From Echinostoma caproni (taxonomy: Eukaryota > Platyhelminthes > Trematoda > Plagiorchiida > Echinostomatidae), in NCBI GenBank assembly GCA_900618425.1, contig UZAN01043731.1, positions 1 through 23,102 of the forward strand: a stretch of DNA of 23,102 bases, given 5' to 3'. The position numbers and the translations under genes are program-made. Of the stretch, positions 1 through 7,675 are shown one piece after another (position 1 is the first letter of the stretch; each line of letters starts with the position of its first letter). Under the pieces are notes generated by a model. It searched no databases. It was not told where the DNA came from and was given only the letters and a program-made list of their open reading frames with translations.

Positions 1-195
1 CTTATTCCTCTGAACCGTGTAGTTTATCCATGCCAACTGGGTGCTGACCTCCCTGTAGTGTCTCCAGCTTATGTTTCTTTTCCTTAGTGCTCTCCTTATT
101 GCTGGAGACCACCATGGAGAAATAGTACAGTCTTTCCGAATTTTAAGGGGTGCGAACTCGTCTTGGAGTTCTTGTAGGTTACTTTTGATTTTATG

Positions 196-969
196 TCAGA
201 GGGCCTCTACTGCGGTCTGGTTATTTTCTGCTCCCCATTCTAGGGTTAAGGCTCGTACCTGCAGGCTGCTTATGTCCATGTTGCTGAAATTCTTGACTTT
301 CCGGCTAGGCGCTTTGGATTCCCTTAAATCCAGGGTCACGTTTATCACCAGATGATTACTCTTCCCTATAGGTGGGTGAAACGAGAGATCTTCTACGTTC
401 CTTTGGTATTTAGTCAACACCAAATCCAGGAGCGATGGATTTTGCCCAGTCCTGGTGTTTTCTTTCACGTGTTGCAAGAGGGCTCTGGAGTGTATCCATT
501 CCAGAAACCTTTCCTCCGGTGTACCCTCCGAGCAGGTCTCTGTGGTCCACCGACGCCAGGAAGGTTGAAGTCCCCAGCATTCACCAGTTTCTGTTGGGAC
601 TTTGCTAGTGCATCTGGCGCCCTGATCAGTTGGTCATCTTCATCTACGGTGGCTCCCAGGCTCCTGTACACACTGGCTTTGGTGGCGCTGTTTGTCCTAG
701 AAATGAGTGAGATAGCACATATTTGTATATTAGGAGTGCAGACTTCCGTGTCCAATAGCCTGTGAGGAGTTTCTTTGCAAAGGAGAAGGGCTACTCCACC
801 ACCTTGTCCGCCTCGATTCTGTCTGGGGATCTCAAAGCTGTTTGTGATGGTCTGTAGTATGTGGTCGCTTTCACGTAACCATGTTTCAGAGACAACAATC
901 CCTGCAGCTTTGAGTTCCACAGAGACGACCCCTAGCTCTGCCCACTTATTCCGGAAGCTGCACGTTTGA
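196..969 (-). pseudogene. LINE ORF2 endonuclease domain (exo/endo/phosphatase fold), broken
   Basis: In retrotransposons this enzyme nicks target DNA to prime reverse transcription. The frame 920-465 contains SETWL (Mg-binding Glu), GGGVALLL and GDFNLPGV. A second frame, 477-196, carries the C-terminal motifs SLLDLVLT and GKSNHLVI. The two frames overlap by a frameshift near 470. In active members the last motif normally reads SDH, with Asp and His both catalytic; here it reads SNH, so the Asp is lost. Upstream of the first frame the reading continues to about 969 with FRNKWAEL, a likely start of the endonuclease domain. The fragment is a dead transposon gene, not a host gene. Confidence 0.75.
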
Positions 970-1124
970 ATAGCTTTCTATTCATCTTCACTTACCGACC
1001 TGCTCGGCAAGCAGGTCTTCCATTCCTCTTCTTCCATTATATCTTCTATAATGACCACCCCGTTTCTGTAAGGAGTGTTCGTCACGGCTGCGTACCCTAG
1101 TTTCTGACCCTTCCCTTAGGCCCC

Positions 1125-2051
1125 TTATGCTCTACTTTCCCATTCGACCTTGGGTTGTCCGGGGCTATGCTGTATCGCCCCGTTTGAACGCTGACTCACA
1201 AGGGATGCTTTTGACAAGACCATGTCCCTTGGTCCCGCCTGTCCGAACTCCACTAGTATCGGTCGGGCAGCAGTCAACCCTTTCGGGTTTGACTGCTTCC
1301 AAACACCTACCCTGTGTATCCTTTTAATGTGACATTTTGTATATAAGCCTACCAGTCGAAGTATATCAGTCACTCGGCGTCGATCCATTTCCAGCCGAGT
1401 TTTAGACTCTGATTATTGGTTCCTCTTTATTGAGGACCAGTAACGTGTTGCACCTGGACGCTCTATTTGCCCTAACAGCCTTGATCGAGGATACTCTGTT
1501 CTCAATTTGCGCAGTTAACTTTCGGTGTGGTGCCGGCTGTTACTCAAAGTATCCTGGACTCCCTTGACAATGCGCTGATTTACTGATTTCGGCTTACATT
1601 CAACAATCTTAGCGTTTTGTTTCCTTTGAATAGTTAGTGGAGCAGGTTTCATTGATGTTTTTCTGAATACCTCAGCATAGGTTTTGGCTGACACTTCTTC
1701 AACCATCACAACCTTACTTTATACTCCTTTTTTCTCGGTCAGTCTTGGTGACTTTCCGGGGACAGTACCTTGGGCTTTGTGGTGACTCGCAATCGTTTCG
1801 CAACCATTGCACACCCATTCTAGTTCACTGTGTTTACTGTACAGGGCGTAGATCTCCGAAGAGACCCCTGTGCACTTCTGGTGATCCCAGTCTTCACACA
1901 CGTCGTAAATAATACCCCTTGCCACCTTTTTCCTCCACGCTTCATTCAGAAACGGAAAGCTGGCACGTGACATATTTCGGGAAGCATGTGCATTATAAGT
2001 AAACCGATAGATATACGATAAATATACGACACCAAATTTACCGTATGACAC
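1125..2051 (-). pseudogene. LINE ORF1 remnant with PHD-like Cys/His finger and RRM-like region
   Basis: Three minus-strand fragments line up. The frame 2051-1719 holds a finger-like pattern: Cys52, then WDHQKC, and after about 20 residues WVCNGC. This resembles the PHD-type finger of ORF1 proteins in CR1-like LINEs. The frame 1709-1515 is rich in Lys and Ser and may be the linker. The frame 1388-1125 holds HRVGVWKQ and ARPILVEF followed by RDMVLSKA, a pattern like the nucleic-acid-binding C-terminal part of such proteins. The first Cys pair of the finger seems to be missing one Cys. Stops and frame changes separate the fragments. I infer an RNA-chaperone role from the family only. Confidence 0.55.
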
Positions 2052-2226
2052 AAAACGTAAAATGAGCGTCAGTAATTACTGAAAAGAGGTTTATAGAAAC
2101 CTTGTTCGCAAAAACCTTTCAAAAAGGGTGCACCTCGAGCCAGATAATTTACTACCGAGCTTGTGTTTAAAGGTAAAGTAGTAAAACGGACTGTATAGTT
2201 CGCTTTAACGTGCTTTTTAACGTAAT

Positions 2227-2580
2227 TCAGTTCGATTCACAAAGAGCAAGTACTACGCAACCGAATTCGAACGTACCGCCAGGTTCAATCAACCTCAACT
2301 GTGTCTCGCTCCTGATATTCAGGCGTTCTCTCTGCCCTGTGACAAGGAAATCCGCTACTACCGAGATTCTGCCTGCCGTTACCGTTTTCACTGCTCCAGC
2401 GGCTGACAGGAAGTCGTCCCTATACCTAGGGTTCCTGAAATCCACTAAAACCGGCCTGGCAGCCCCTTGGGTACCACCTGGCCTGCCGGTCCACCTACCT
2501 AACCGAAACACTCTTCAAGAGAACGTGCCCTGGTGCGCCTGCCATTCTCAGTAGGTTAATGACGCTGTCTTACGCCACGT
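2227..2580 (-). pseudogene. Second LINE ORF1 fragment, separate element
   Basis: The frame 2511-2227 reads VFRLGRW, then RPVLVDF, then RDDFLSAA and VVADFL. This is the same domain type as the fragment at 1388-1125 (GVWKQ, RPILVEF, RDMVLSKA) but from a clearly different sequence lineage. A further stretch up to about 2580 in another frame (LLRMAGAPGH) probably belongs to it. It lies upstream, in element orientation, of the finger of the first LINE, so the normal domain order is violated and it must come from another insertion. No finger or endonuclease is attached to it. Confidence 0.5.
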
Positions 2581-3415
2581 TCCCTCCAGCGTCCGACGAC
2601 GCAGCAGGGTTCTGTGATGCCTTTTATGGCGATATTCCTGTGTCTGCCGAGGGAAATTTCACTGTCTAAGCATGTTCTTGGTTAACTGACTCAACTCGGT
2701 AAGCGCGCAGCATCCAAACGCGGATTCATTCAAAAAGTTCAAGGTCATTTGATCGATCCCCATTCTCCAAGCCATGAAAAAAATCCCAACTGAAGACCAC
2801 TATTGCTCAAAAATTATTTCGCTTATTAAAGACCCTAAACATAACGCCGGTTTCAATGAGGCAGCAAACAACCAAAAAATTAAAGGGAAATTTATTTTAC
2901 TTAAAATAATTAAAAAAATTAATCGTTGATTTAAATGATGTTCTCGGAAGGAAGATCTACCAATACCAAATCTTTAGGAATTACACCTTCCATATAACTG
3001 TCAAAAGCTATTCTAAATAATATTCTGAAACTTTCAGCTCAAGATCATCGACGAGTACGAAATAAAACAACCTTTTTGACAGCTTTCGAAGTGTTCCATA
3101 GTGAAATTTTGAAACGAGCTAAACTCCATCAATAAGAACTGCACCTTCCACATAACTGTCAAAAGCTATTCTGAAACTAACTGACTTTTTCGACGGGGTC
3201 TGTGATATCAATAAACGTCGTGAGCATAGCATAAAACTCTTAAAACCGCGTGCCCGTCGACTAATCTGCCAATTTTCTCCCATCCACGTGTTCATTCCAC
3301 CTGAGAATTGACTCGGAAACGAAGGAAGTATTGCCCCCACAACTTCCGATCTCAATTGGAATCAATACCGACATCATATGCCGTGAACAGGATTAATAGC
3401 CCAAAGAAAAATAAA
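2581..3415. other. AT-rich gene-free stretch with a spaced direct repeat
   Basis: No protein domain is recognised. The stretch around 2870-2940 is very AT-rich. About 45-50 bases around 2975-3030 recur at about 3137-3178: both contain ACACCTTCC or GCACCTTCC, then ATAACTGTCAAAAGCTATTC. The spacing is about 160 bases. A short inverted version, TTGACAGCTTTCG, sits between them near 3077. An open frame on the minus strand (3355-3119) shows no recognisable motif. Confidence 0.5.
2972..3180 (+). repeat. Spaced direct repeat pair, about 160-bp offset
   Basis: The core AACTGTCAAAAGCTATTC occurs near 2996 and again near 3158, each preceded by CACCTTCCA and followed by CTGAAACT (directly in the second copy, after a short insertion in the first). 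This could be a two-unit satellite remnant or the internal repeat of an unrecognised mobile element. Confidence 0.6.
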
Positions 3416-3650
3416 TCAAATTTGCGTGGTCCTAAAAAGGCTGTTTTCAGTCATTTCGGGCTTTTGACGTCCACGCTCATCGACTGAGGCAATGCACATA
3501 AACGTAAGCTTCCTCTCCACTGTAAGCAGCGCAACTGCTGTGTGTTCGGCGCCCGCATTTATGGCACTAGATTCAGTGTTGCCCATCGTCCAAATCGACC
3601 GTATTTCACGCAGATTTGCAGATTGCAACAGTTGGCCTATATCGGTGATG
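3416..3650 (-). pseudogene. Possible zinc-knuckle remnant of a retroelement gag
   Basis: On the minus strand two Cys/His clusters appear in different frames. One near 3610-3580 reads CVKYGRFGRWA, which looks like a knuckle with one Cys changed to Tyr. A second, near 3560-3530, reads CHKCGRRTHSSC. Paired knuckles are typical of Ty3/gypsy-type gag proteins. No protease or reverse transcriptase is recognisable nearby, and stops and frameshifts interrupt the frame, so this is tentative; chance cannot be ruled out. Confidence 0.25.
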
Positions 3651-3746
3651 TCGGATTTGTTTGCCTTCGGTGTTTAGCGTCCAGTTTGTACTTCGCTGAC
3701 GTTGTTGTGGTCAGTCTGCGGAACACAGCATGTTCCAGTGGGTCAC

Positions 3747-3776
3747 TGTAATAGTAGTAGAAGTAGTAGTAGTGAA
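3747..3776 (+). repeat. (GTA)n trinucleotide run
   Basis: An imperfect run of TAG/GTA triplets (TAATAGTAGTAGAAGTAG and onward), about 28 bases. Confidence 0.8.
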
Positions 3777-3906
3777 GTTACGCGCAGAATCCAGGACACT
3801 AACTGCGCAATAGGAATCACGGAACACGAATTAGAAAACCGATGGCACTGGACCGCAATGGCTCGAACTCGCAATAACCTGCAGGATCGAAATCGAGGAA
3901 GAGCCA

Positions 3907-4027
3907 CAAGACAGGCGAATCACAAAGTCGTTTATTGAAGGAAATGAAGGTGAATATATATGTACCGCAAGACAGGCGAATCACAAAGTCGTTTATTTAA
4001 GGAAATGAAAGTGAACATATATGTACC
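3907..4027 (+). repeat. 61-bp tandem duplication
   Basis: Two nearly identical units lie head to tail. Each contains AAGACAGGCGAATCACAAAG, then TCGTTTATT, GGAAATGAA, GTGAA, and an ATATATGTACC end. The offset is 61 bases, with only a few differences between units. Confidence 0.85.
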
Positions 4028-4159
4028 CAAGAAAAGATCACTGGCTACCTTAGCTCCCACCAATAATACTGCATCATATCTTGCGTCATATTGCTCTTCT
4101 CTGCATTGTATCTGATTGGCTGGAACGGCCCACCAATACGTGTATCCGGAGGCTTTGCA

Positions 4160-4320
4160 CGTGCTACTGGCGTCATTGCTCAAGGTCGATTGACTATGAC
4201 AGTGCTACTGGCATCAGCGCTCAAGGTCGATTGACTACCAATGTCCGGAAACTGTATCGCGTTGCTACTGGCATCAGCGCTCAAGGTCGATTGACTACCA
4301 ATGTCCGGAACTGCACCGCG
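4160..4320 (+). repeat. 60-bp minisatellite, two full units and one partial
   Basis: Units start at 4201 and 4261 with an offset of exactly 60 bases and share GCTACTGGCATCAGCGCTCA, then AGGTCGATTGACTACCA and ATGTCCGGAA. A shortened diverged unit begins at about 4161, 41 bases before the first full unit. Because 60 is a multiple of three, the array stays open in frames on both strands (for example ATGISAQGRLTTNV repeated on plus). I see no evidence that it is translated. Confidence 0.85.
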
Positions 4321-4566
4321 CTGCTCCAGTGCAGGCGTGATCTCGTAGATCCGAATCACCACAGTCACCTAGGACTATTTCGTCGTCTACACTGTCGTCT
4401 GATCGACTCACTAAAACTGATTTCCGCCTTTCAGTCGAACCGCTTGTTGAAGCTACTGGTGGATTATTAGTTCTCACCTTGACGCTCATAGACGAAAGAT
4501 AGGTAAGCTTAATCTCCGTAGTCTGTTGCCAAGCTGTCTATCGAATAATATCTGAATGTCCGGATA

Positions 4567-4743
4567 CTACCCTATAATAGCTGCTAAACGTCCAAGTTGA
4601 TTGCATTGAAAATTGTAATTCACTGTACCTAAACTATTCAAAGAGACGCCCAGCTCTTGAAGGATATCGTCTATCTGAGCCAAATTGGATGGCTTACCCA
4701 TGACGTTTCTTGAGGCCGCTATCACCACAGTGGAGTTTTGATC
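4567..4743 (-). pseudogene. In-frame 58-codon continuation beyond the stop of the MULE/SWIM ORF
   Basis: Directly after the TAA at 4746-4744 the same frame stays open for 58 codons until a TAG at 4569-4567. It has a protein-like composition, with GKPSNLAQIDDILQELGV and NYNFQCNQLGRLAAI. This suggests the original protein was longer and the TAA is a later nonsense change, although chance openness of this length is possible. The segment is not a recognised domain. Confidence 0.4.
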
Positions 4744-6423
4744 TTAATGCTTTTCGCTGCGGTTCGTAATCCACCTATCGGAAATAGTACTGTGAATATC
4801 CCAACAAATCAGATCAAATACCCTGGCTATATGCATGCAAGGCAACAACCATTGCGCACAGAAATAACAGTCACATCGTTTCCCCTGCGGTAACTGATTT
4901 ATAACCCTTGCTCTTACTATCCACGACCAAGGAGAACCCTCTCTCGTGAACAATTCAATCTTGCCTGACTTCCAGTTACTTAATAATATATTCCGCGCGA
5001 ATGGTGTTATTCGTATAAGCAACGGTTCAAACGACTGCATTCCGCTGGGTGTCGGATACCCCCTCAGGAAATCTTCAGCAAGGCGAATTCCATGCGTCAC
5101 TTCCAGTGACCTTACTCGTTGTAGCACTTTCTTTGATATATCAACTAATGAAGGCCGAGGAGACAAGCCTATCTTGAGGTGCCTATTTCCCGTCCCCACT
5201 CGGTTGGTATTTAGGTTTCCTAAAGTCAAACTAGTCCTCACAGCATACTCTGCCCACTGCTCTCGGTATGGTAACCAATTTCGGCGTAAATAAACACCTG
5301 CTCCTGTGCTACGACTTTCTACGGCGGCTAGGAATCTACGAAACGATATATCACTATCAGAATACACCATGTTGTGCATCCATTGAAAGATGCGCTGCTT
5401 TTCGAACGCTGGAATACCAGATAGCTGGCTACATTTCTTCTTCATATCCTTAACGAGATGGAAACGACAAAATATCACATTAGATGACGGAAAGTATCCT
5501 GGAAACGCGTCGTACTGAGCCAAGATACGATCAACTGCTATAGTCTTGCATTGTGTAAAGACTGGGCACATAGATTTCATGGTTCCCACAGCAGACCTAT
5601 AGCTCTCACTGCTCTCATTCGGCAAGATAGCGTAGAAGAAACTTCGACCTAAACCGGTGTCATCTACAAGCATAGCATGCCAAAGCACATACTCGCCACA
5701 ATTTAGCTGATGTGTGGCGTCCGCTAACAAAACATCGTTAAACCTGTCGACGCAGTGCAACATAATCTTAGGAACAAAATAAATGTGACGAACGACGCCT
5801 CCGATCAGCTCTATCCTGACCTCTCTCTGATTCTCCAGCATATCCGTAACTTTTACCGCATCACCACGTGAATCCGACTGAGAACTTCTTCGACGTATGG
5901 GTCTTATATCTGCCGTAGTTAAGGGTCTCTGTAACCTGTGTGTGGCGAAATCCCTTCGCTCGCGAGTACTTCTAAAATTGTCCATCAAAGTACACACTTC
6001 CTCTTCCTGTTCTCCAAGTAGACGACGATTACTTATATACAGACCTCGCTGACTCACATGGAAGTCATAGTTGTGCATCAGCCAACGTTTCATCACTCTG
6101 AACTCCCTCTCGACCGCGCGAATTCCAACGAATGCCTTGCAGTCGATATCCTGCAGCCTAAAATGGGTTAAATACATTAGAAATGAGACGCATAATTGCC
6201 TGGTTGCAATTGCACCGCGCCTTCTGTGATGTACACAGCAATACTTAATGAAACAATACGGAAAATCCTCAAACAGGGTTAGTTTCCAACCAAACCTTCT
6301 TCCCCGTATCAGTTGTTCGGCTGTCATTGACTCATAAACGTAGAAGGAATTACAAGTAACCCATTGGAATTCACGGAAGTCCTTCAAGAATCTGTCCAAC
6401 AATCCACAGCAATCTTTTACCAT
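4744..6423 (-). CDS. MULE-type / SWIM zinc-finger transposase-like protein, 559 aa, uninterrupted
   Basis: This is the longest open frame in the window. The N-terminal 90 residues contain a FAR1/WRKY-GCM1-like pattern (FLKDFREFQ, then YCFIKYCCVHH). The middle is an RNase H-like transposase core: Asp235 in VLLADATHQL, Asp298 in KTIAVDRILAQ, and FCRFHLVKDM (318-327), matching the MULE pattern of a second Asp followed by C-x2-H. The C-terminal SWIM finger (CxC-x9-CxH) spans Cys517, Cys519, Cys529 and His531. The third acidic residue, expected in the segment NTNRVGTGNRHLK (405-417), appears replaced by Gly410, so cleavage activity is doubtful. ZSWIM1/3-like host proteins share this architecture, so a domesticated gene is an alternative to a recent transposon. 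No terminal inverted repeats or introns were seen. It stands 1.2 kb from, and divergent to, HYOU1. Confidence 0.75.
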   Translation of the reverse strand: MVKDCCGLLDRFLKDFREFQWVTCNSFYVYESMTAEQLIRGRRFGWKLTLFEDFPYCFIKYCCVHHRRRGAIATRQLCVSFLMYLTHFRLQDIDCKAFVGIRAVEREFRVMKRWLMHNYDFHVSQRGLYISNRRLLGEQEEEVCTLMDNFRSTRERRDFATHRLQRPLTTADIRPIRRRSSQSDSRGDAVKVTDMLENQREVRIELIGGVVRHIYFVPKIMLHCVDRFNDVLLADATHQLNCGEYVLWHAMLVDDTGLGRSFFYAILPNESSESYRSAVGTMKSMCPVFTQCKTIAVDRILAQYDAFPGYFPSSNVIFCRFHLVKDMKKKCSQLSGIPAFEKQRIFQWMHNMVYSDSDISFRRFLAAVESRSTGAGVYLRRNWLPYREQWAEYAVRTSLTLGNLNTNRVGTGNRHLKIGLSPRPSLVDISKKVLQRVRSLEVTHGIRLAEDFLRGYPTPSGMQSFEPLLIRITPFARNILLSNWKSGKIELFTREGSPWSWIVRARVINQLPQGKRCDCYFCAQWLLPCMHIARVFDLICWDIHSTISDRWITNRSEKH

Positions 6424-6730
6424 CCGTTCAAAAACGACCGTTTCGTTGGTACGAGCGTGAAAGTGATCGTCGGAATTAGGTTATGGTATTTATACTTTCC
6501 GGACAAAGTCAATTAAGGTTAATTAAAACAAATTAAATTTTAACAAATCACTCAGAATCAGCCAAAAAATATCTGTTCCATTTCGGCTGAATTCGAGATC
6601 GCTTTTTCTAAAGTACGTTGTAAAATCGATCGTTTTTAGAAATCCTAATAGTTGGGATGTCACGCCACTACCGACTCAACTCCTGTTGTAGCTGCACCAG
6701 CTTCCCTTCCTGCTTCATTGCCCGAGCTAC

Positions 6731-7063
6731 TCAGACATCAATATCCTTTTGAAACCTATTCAAAGCTTCTCTACTGTGCGACACCTCTCTATCAGCTGCA
6801 GTGTTATTTCTGCGTCGTATCACAGTAGCATTTCTCGGGGCCGACTGCAATGACTCAGAAGCTATCCGCGGGGTCCCCTCCAATAATGCGGTCTCTCTCC
6901 ACGTTCTAACACAGGCAGAACATACACACTTCAGGAATTTGTGCTCAGTATAGAGCCCGTGCACCCTTTTAGCTAGGGCACTACACTTCTGGTGGTACAA
7001 ATGCTGCAAACATCGCAACAAATGCCGTCGAGCACCTCCTGGTTCCAACCTTGGGTAACACAT
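6731..7063 (-). pseudogene. LINE ORF1 Cys/His-finger fragment
   Basis: The frame contains HLYHQKC, then about 20 residues with GLYTEHKFL, then CVCSAC. This aligns with the finger at 2051-1719 (DWDHQKC, ALYSKHSEL, WVCNGC), so it is another ORF1 remnant of a CR1-like LINE. The rest of the frame is rich in Arg, Ser and Asn and is probably the linker. No endonuclease or reverse transcriptase follows on the minus strand, because the MULE-like ORF begins 300 bases further. It is about 550 bases upstream of HYOU1 and antisense to it. Confidence 0.5.
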
Positions 7064-7515
7064 GGGAACAGTTTCGGTCTACGAGTACAGGTGTTCACCC
7101 TCCCTCTTGTTTTGATGCTCCTAACAACCATTTGTCTAATTACTATGAGGTGAGAATAGCTGCGTTGCGAGAAATCAATGCAACCTAGTAATCTTATGGT
7201 TATTAAATCTATAACAGAATGATATCCTACGAAAACAATAATAATATAACAATACGTATGATGGAAGAACTAATATGAACACTTATTTGAACACAACTAA
7301 GACAAACTCAGCAACCACGAGAGAATTTCGAACCATACGCCGTCAAGGTCAAGGCGTTGAAGGAAAAGGGGAAACTACAATTATCGAAGAGGGTGCATGA
7401 ATATATAATGGAATGGCTTGAACGTGATTTTTGCGTTTTCATTGGCGAAAGCCTTTTTCTCCCTGTTATACTTGGCCTAAGGGGACCTGACGATTTGTTT
7501 AAATTGGTGACTTAT
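7064..7515. other. Upstream intergenic region, no gene recognised
   Basis: AT-rich sequence between the LINE fragment and the HYOU1 promoter. Open frames in it (for example 7357-7545 plus) have no recognisable motif and run into the promoter. Confidence 0.5.
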
Positions 7516-7519
7516 AACC

Positions 7520-7582
7520 CGTGTAATCGAACCGACCAATCATAGTTGGCCAACGCGCCTTAGGCCTGACCCCGATTACACG
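7520..7582 (+). promoter_or_regulatory. HYOU1 proximal promoter with ERSE-like site inside a 10-bp inverted repeat
   Basis: CCAAT at 7536-7540 is followed after exactly nine bases by CCAAC at 7550-7554. The mammalian ER stress element is CCAAT-N9-CCACG, bound by NF-Y and ATF6, so one base differs. The overlapping TTGGCCAACG also resembles the second ER stress element type with two changes. The pair CGTGTAATCG (7520-7529) and CGATTACACG (7573-7582) is a perfect inverted repeat bracketing it. The site ends 57 bases before the ATG. Function is inferred from the family (HYOU1 is an ER-stress target); the transcription start is unknown. Confidence 0.45.
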
Positions 7583-7611
7583 TGTCGTTGCCTGACCTCC
7601 CATCGTCGATC

Positions 7612-7675
7612 ATGGGTCCTCCACTACGTTTTCTTGTTGTCCTTCTGCTCCCTGTCTTGTTTTTTACTGAATCAA
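7612..7675 (+). CDS. HYOU1: HYOU1 exon 1 (signal peptide)
   Basis: The ATG at 7612 opens a short Arg-containing start and a Leu/Val/Phe-rich core (FLVVLLLPVLFF), a standard signal peptide. The donor GTAAG starts at 7676; the exon ends in phase 1. Confidence 0.85.

Larger units (their letters stand above)
1..2051 (-). mobile_element. Decayed CR1-like non-LTR retrotransposon (LINE), ORF1 plus start of ORF2, runs off left edge
   Basis: Read on the minus strand from 2051 down to 1, protein fragments occur in the order expected for a CR1-type LINE. First comes an ORF1 Cys/His finger (about 2051-1719), then an ORF1 domain with the motif ARPILVEF (1388-1125), then an apurinic-type endonuclease (about 970-200), then the post-endonuclease segment with WWSPAIRRALRKRN near 130-70. 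The reverse transcriptase would lie beyond the left edge. The frame shifts and stops several times, so the copy is dead. It lies antisense to the HYOU1 gene that begins 5.5 kb away. Assignment to the CR1/Jockey group rests on motif order; the exact family is not determined. Confidence 0.75.

Noticed and set aside
4081..4470. 129-codon plus-strand ORF with an internal 20-residue repeat
   Set aside because: The protein repeat is just the 60-bp minisatellite, which is open on both strands; no start context or homology supports coding.
4946..5453. Plus-strand ORFs inside the MULE/SWIM region
   Set aside because: Shadow frames of the minus-strand 559-codon ORF, which has recognisable domains.
7357..7545. 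Short plus-strand ORF just upstream of HYOU1
   Set aside because: It overlaps the promoter region, has no motif and ends before the HYOU1 ATG; probably chance.
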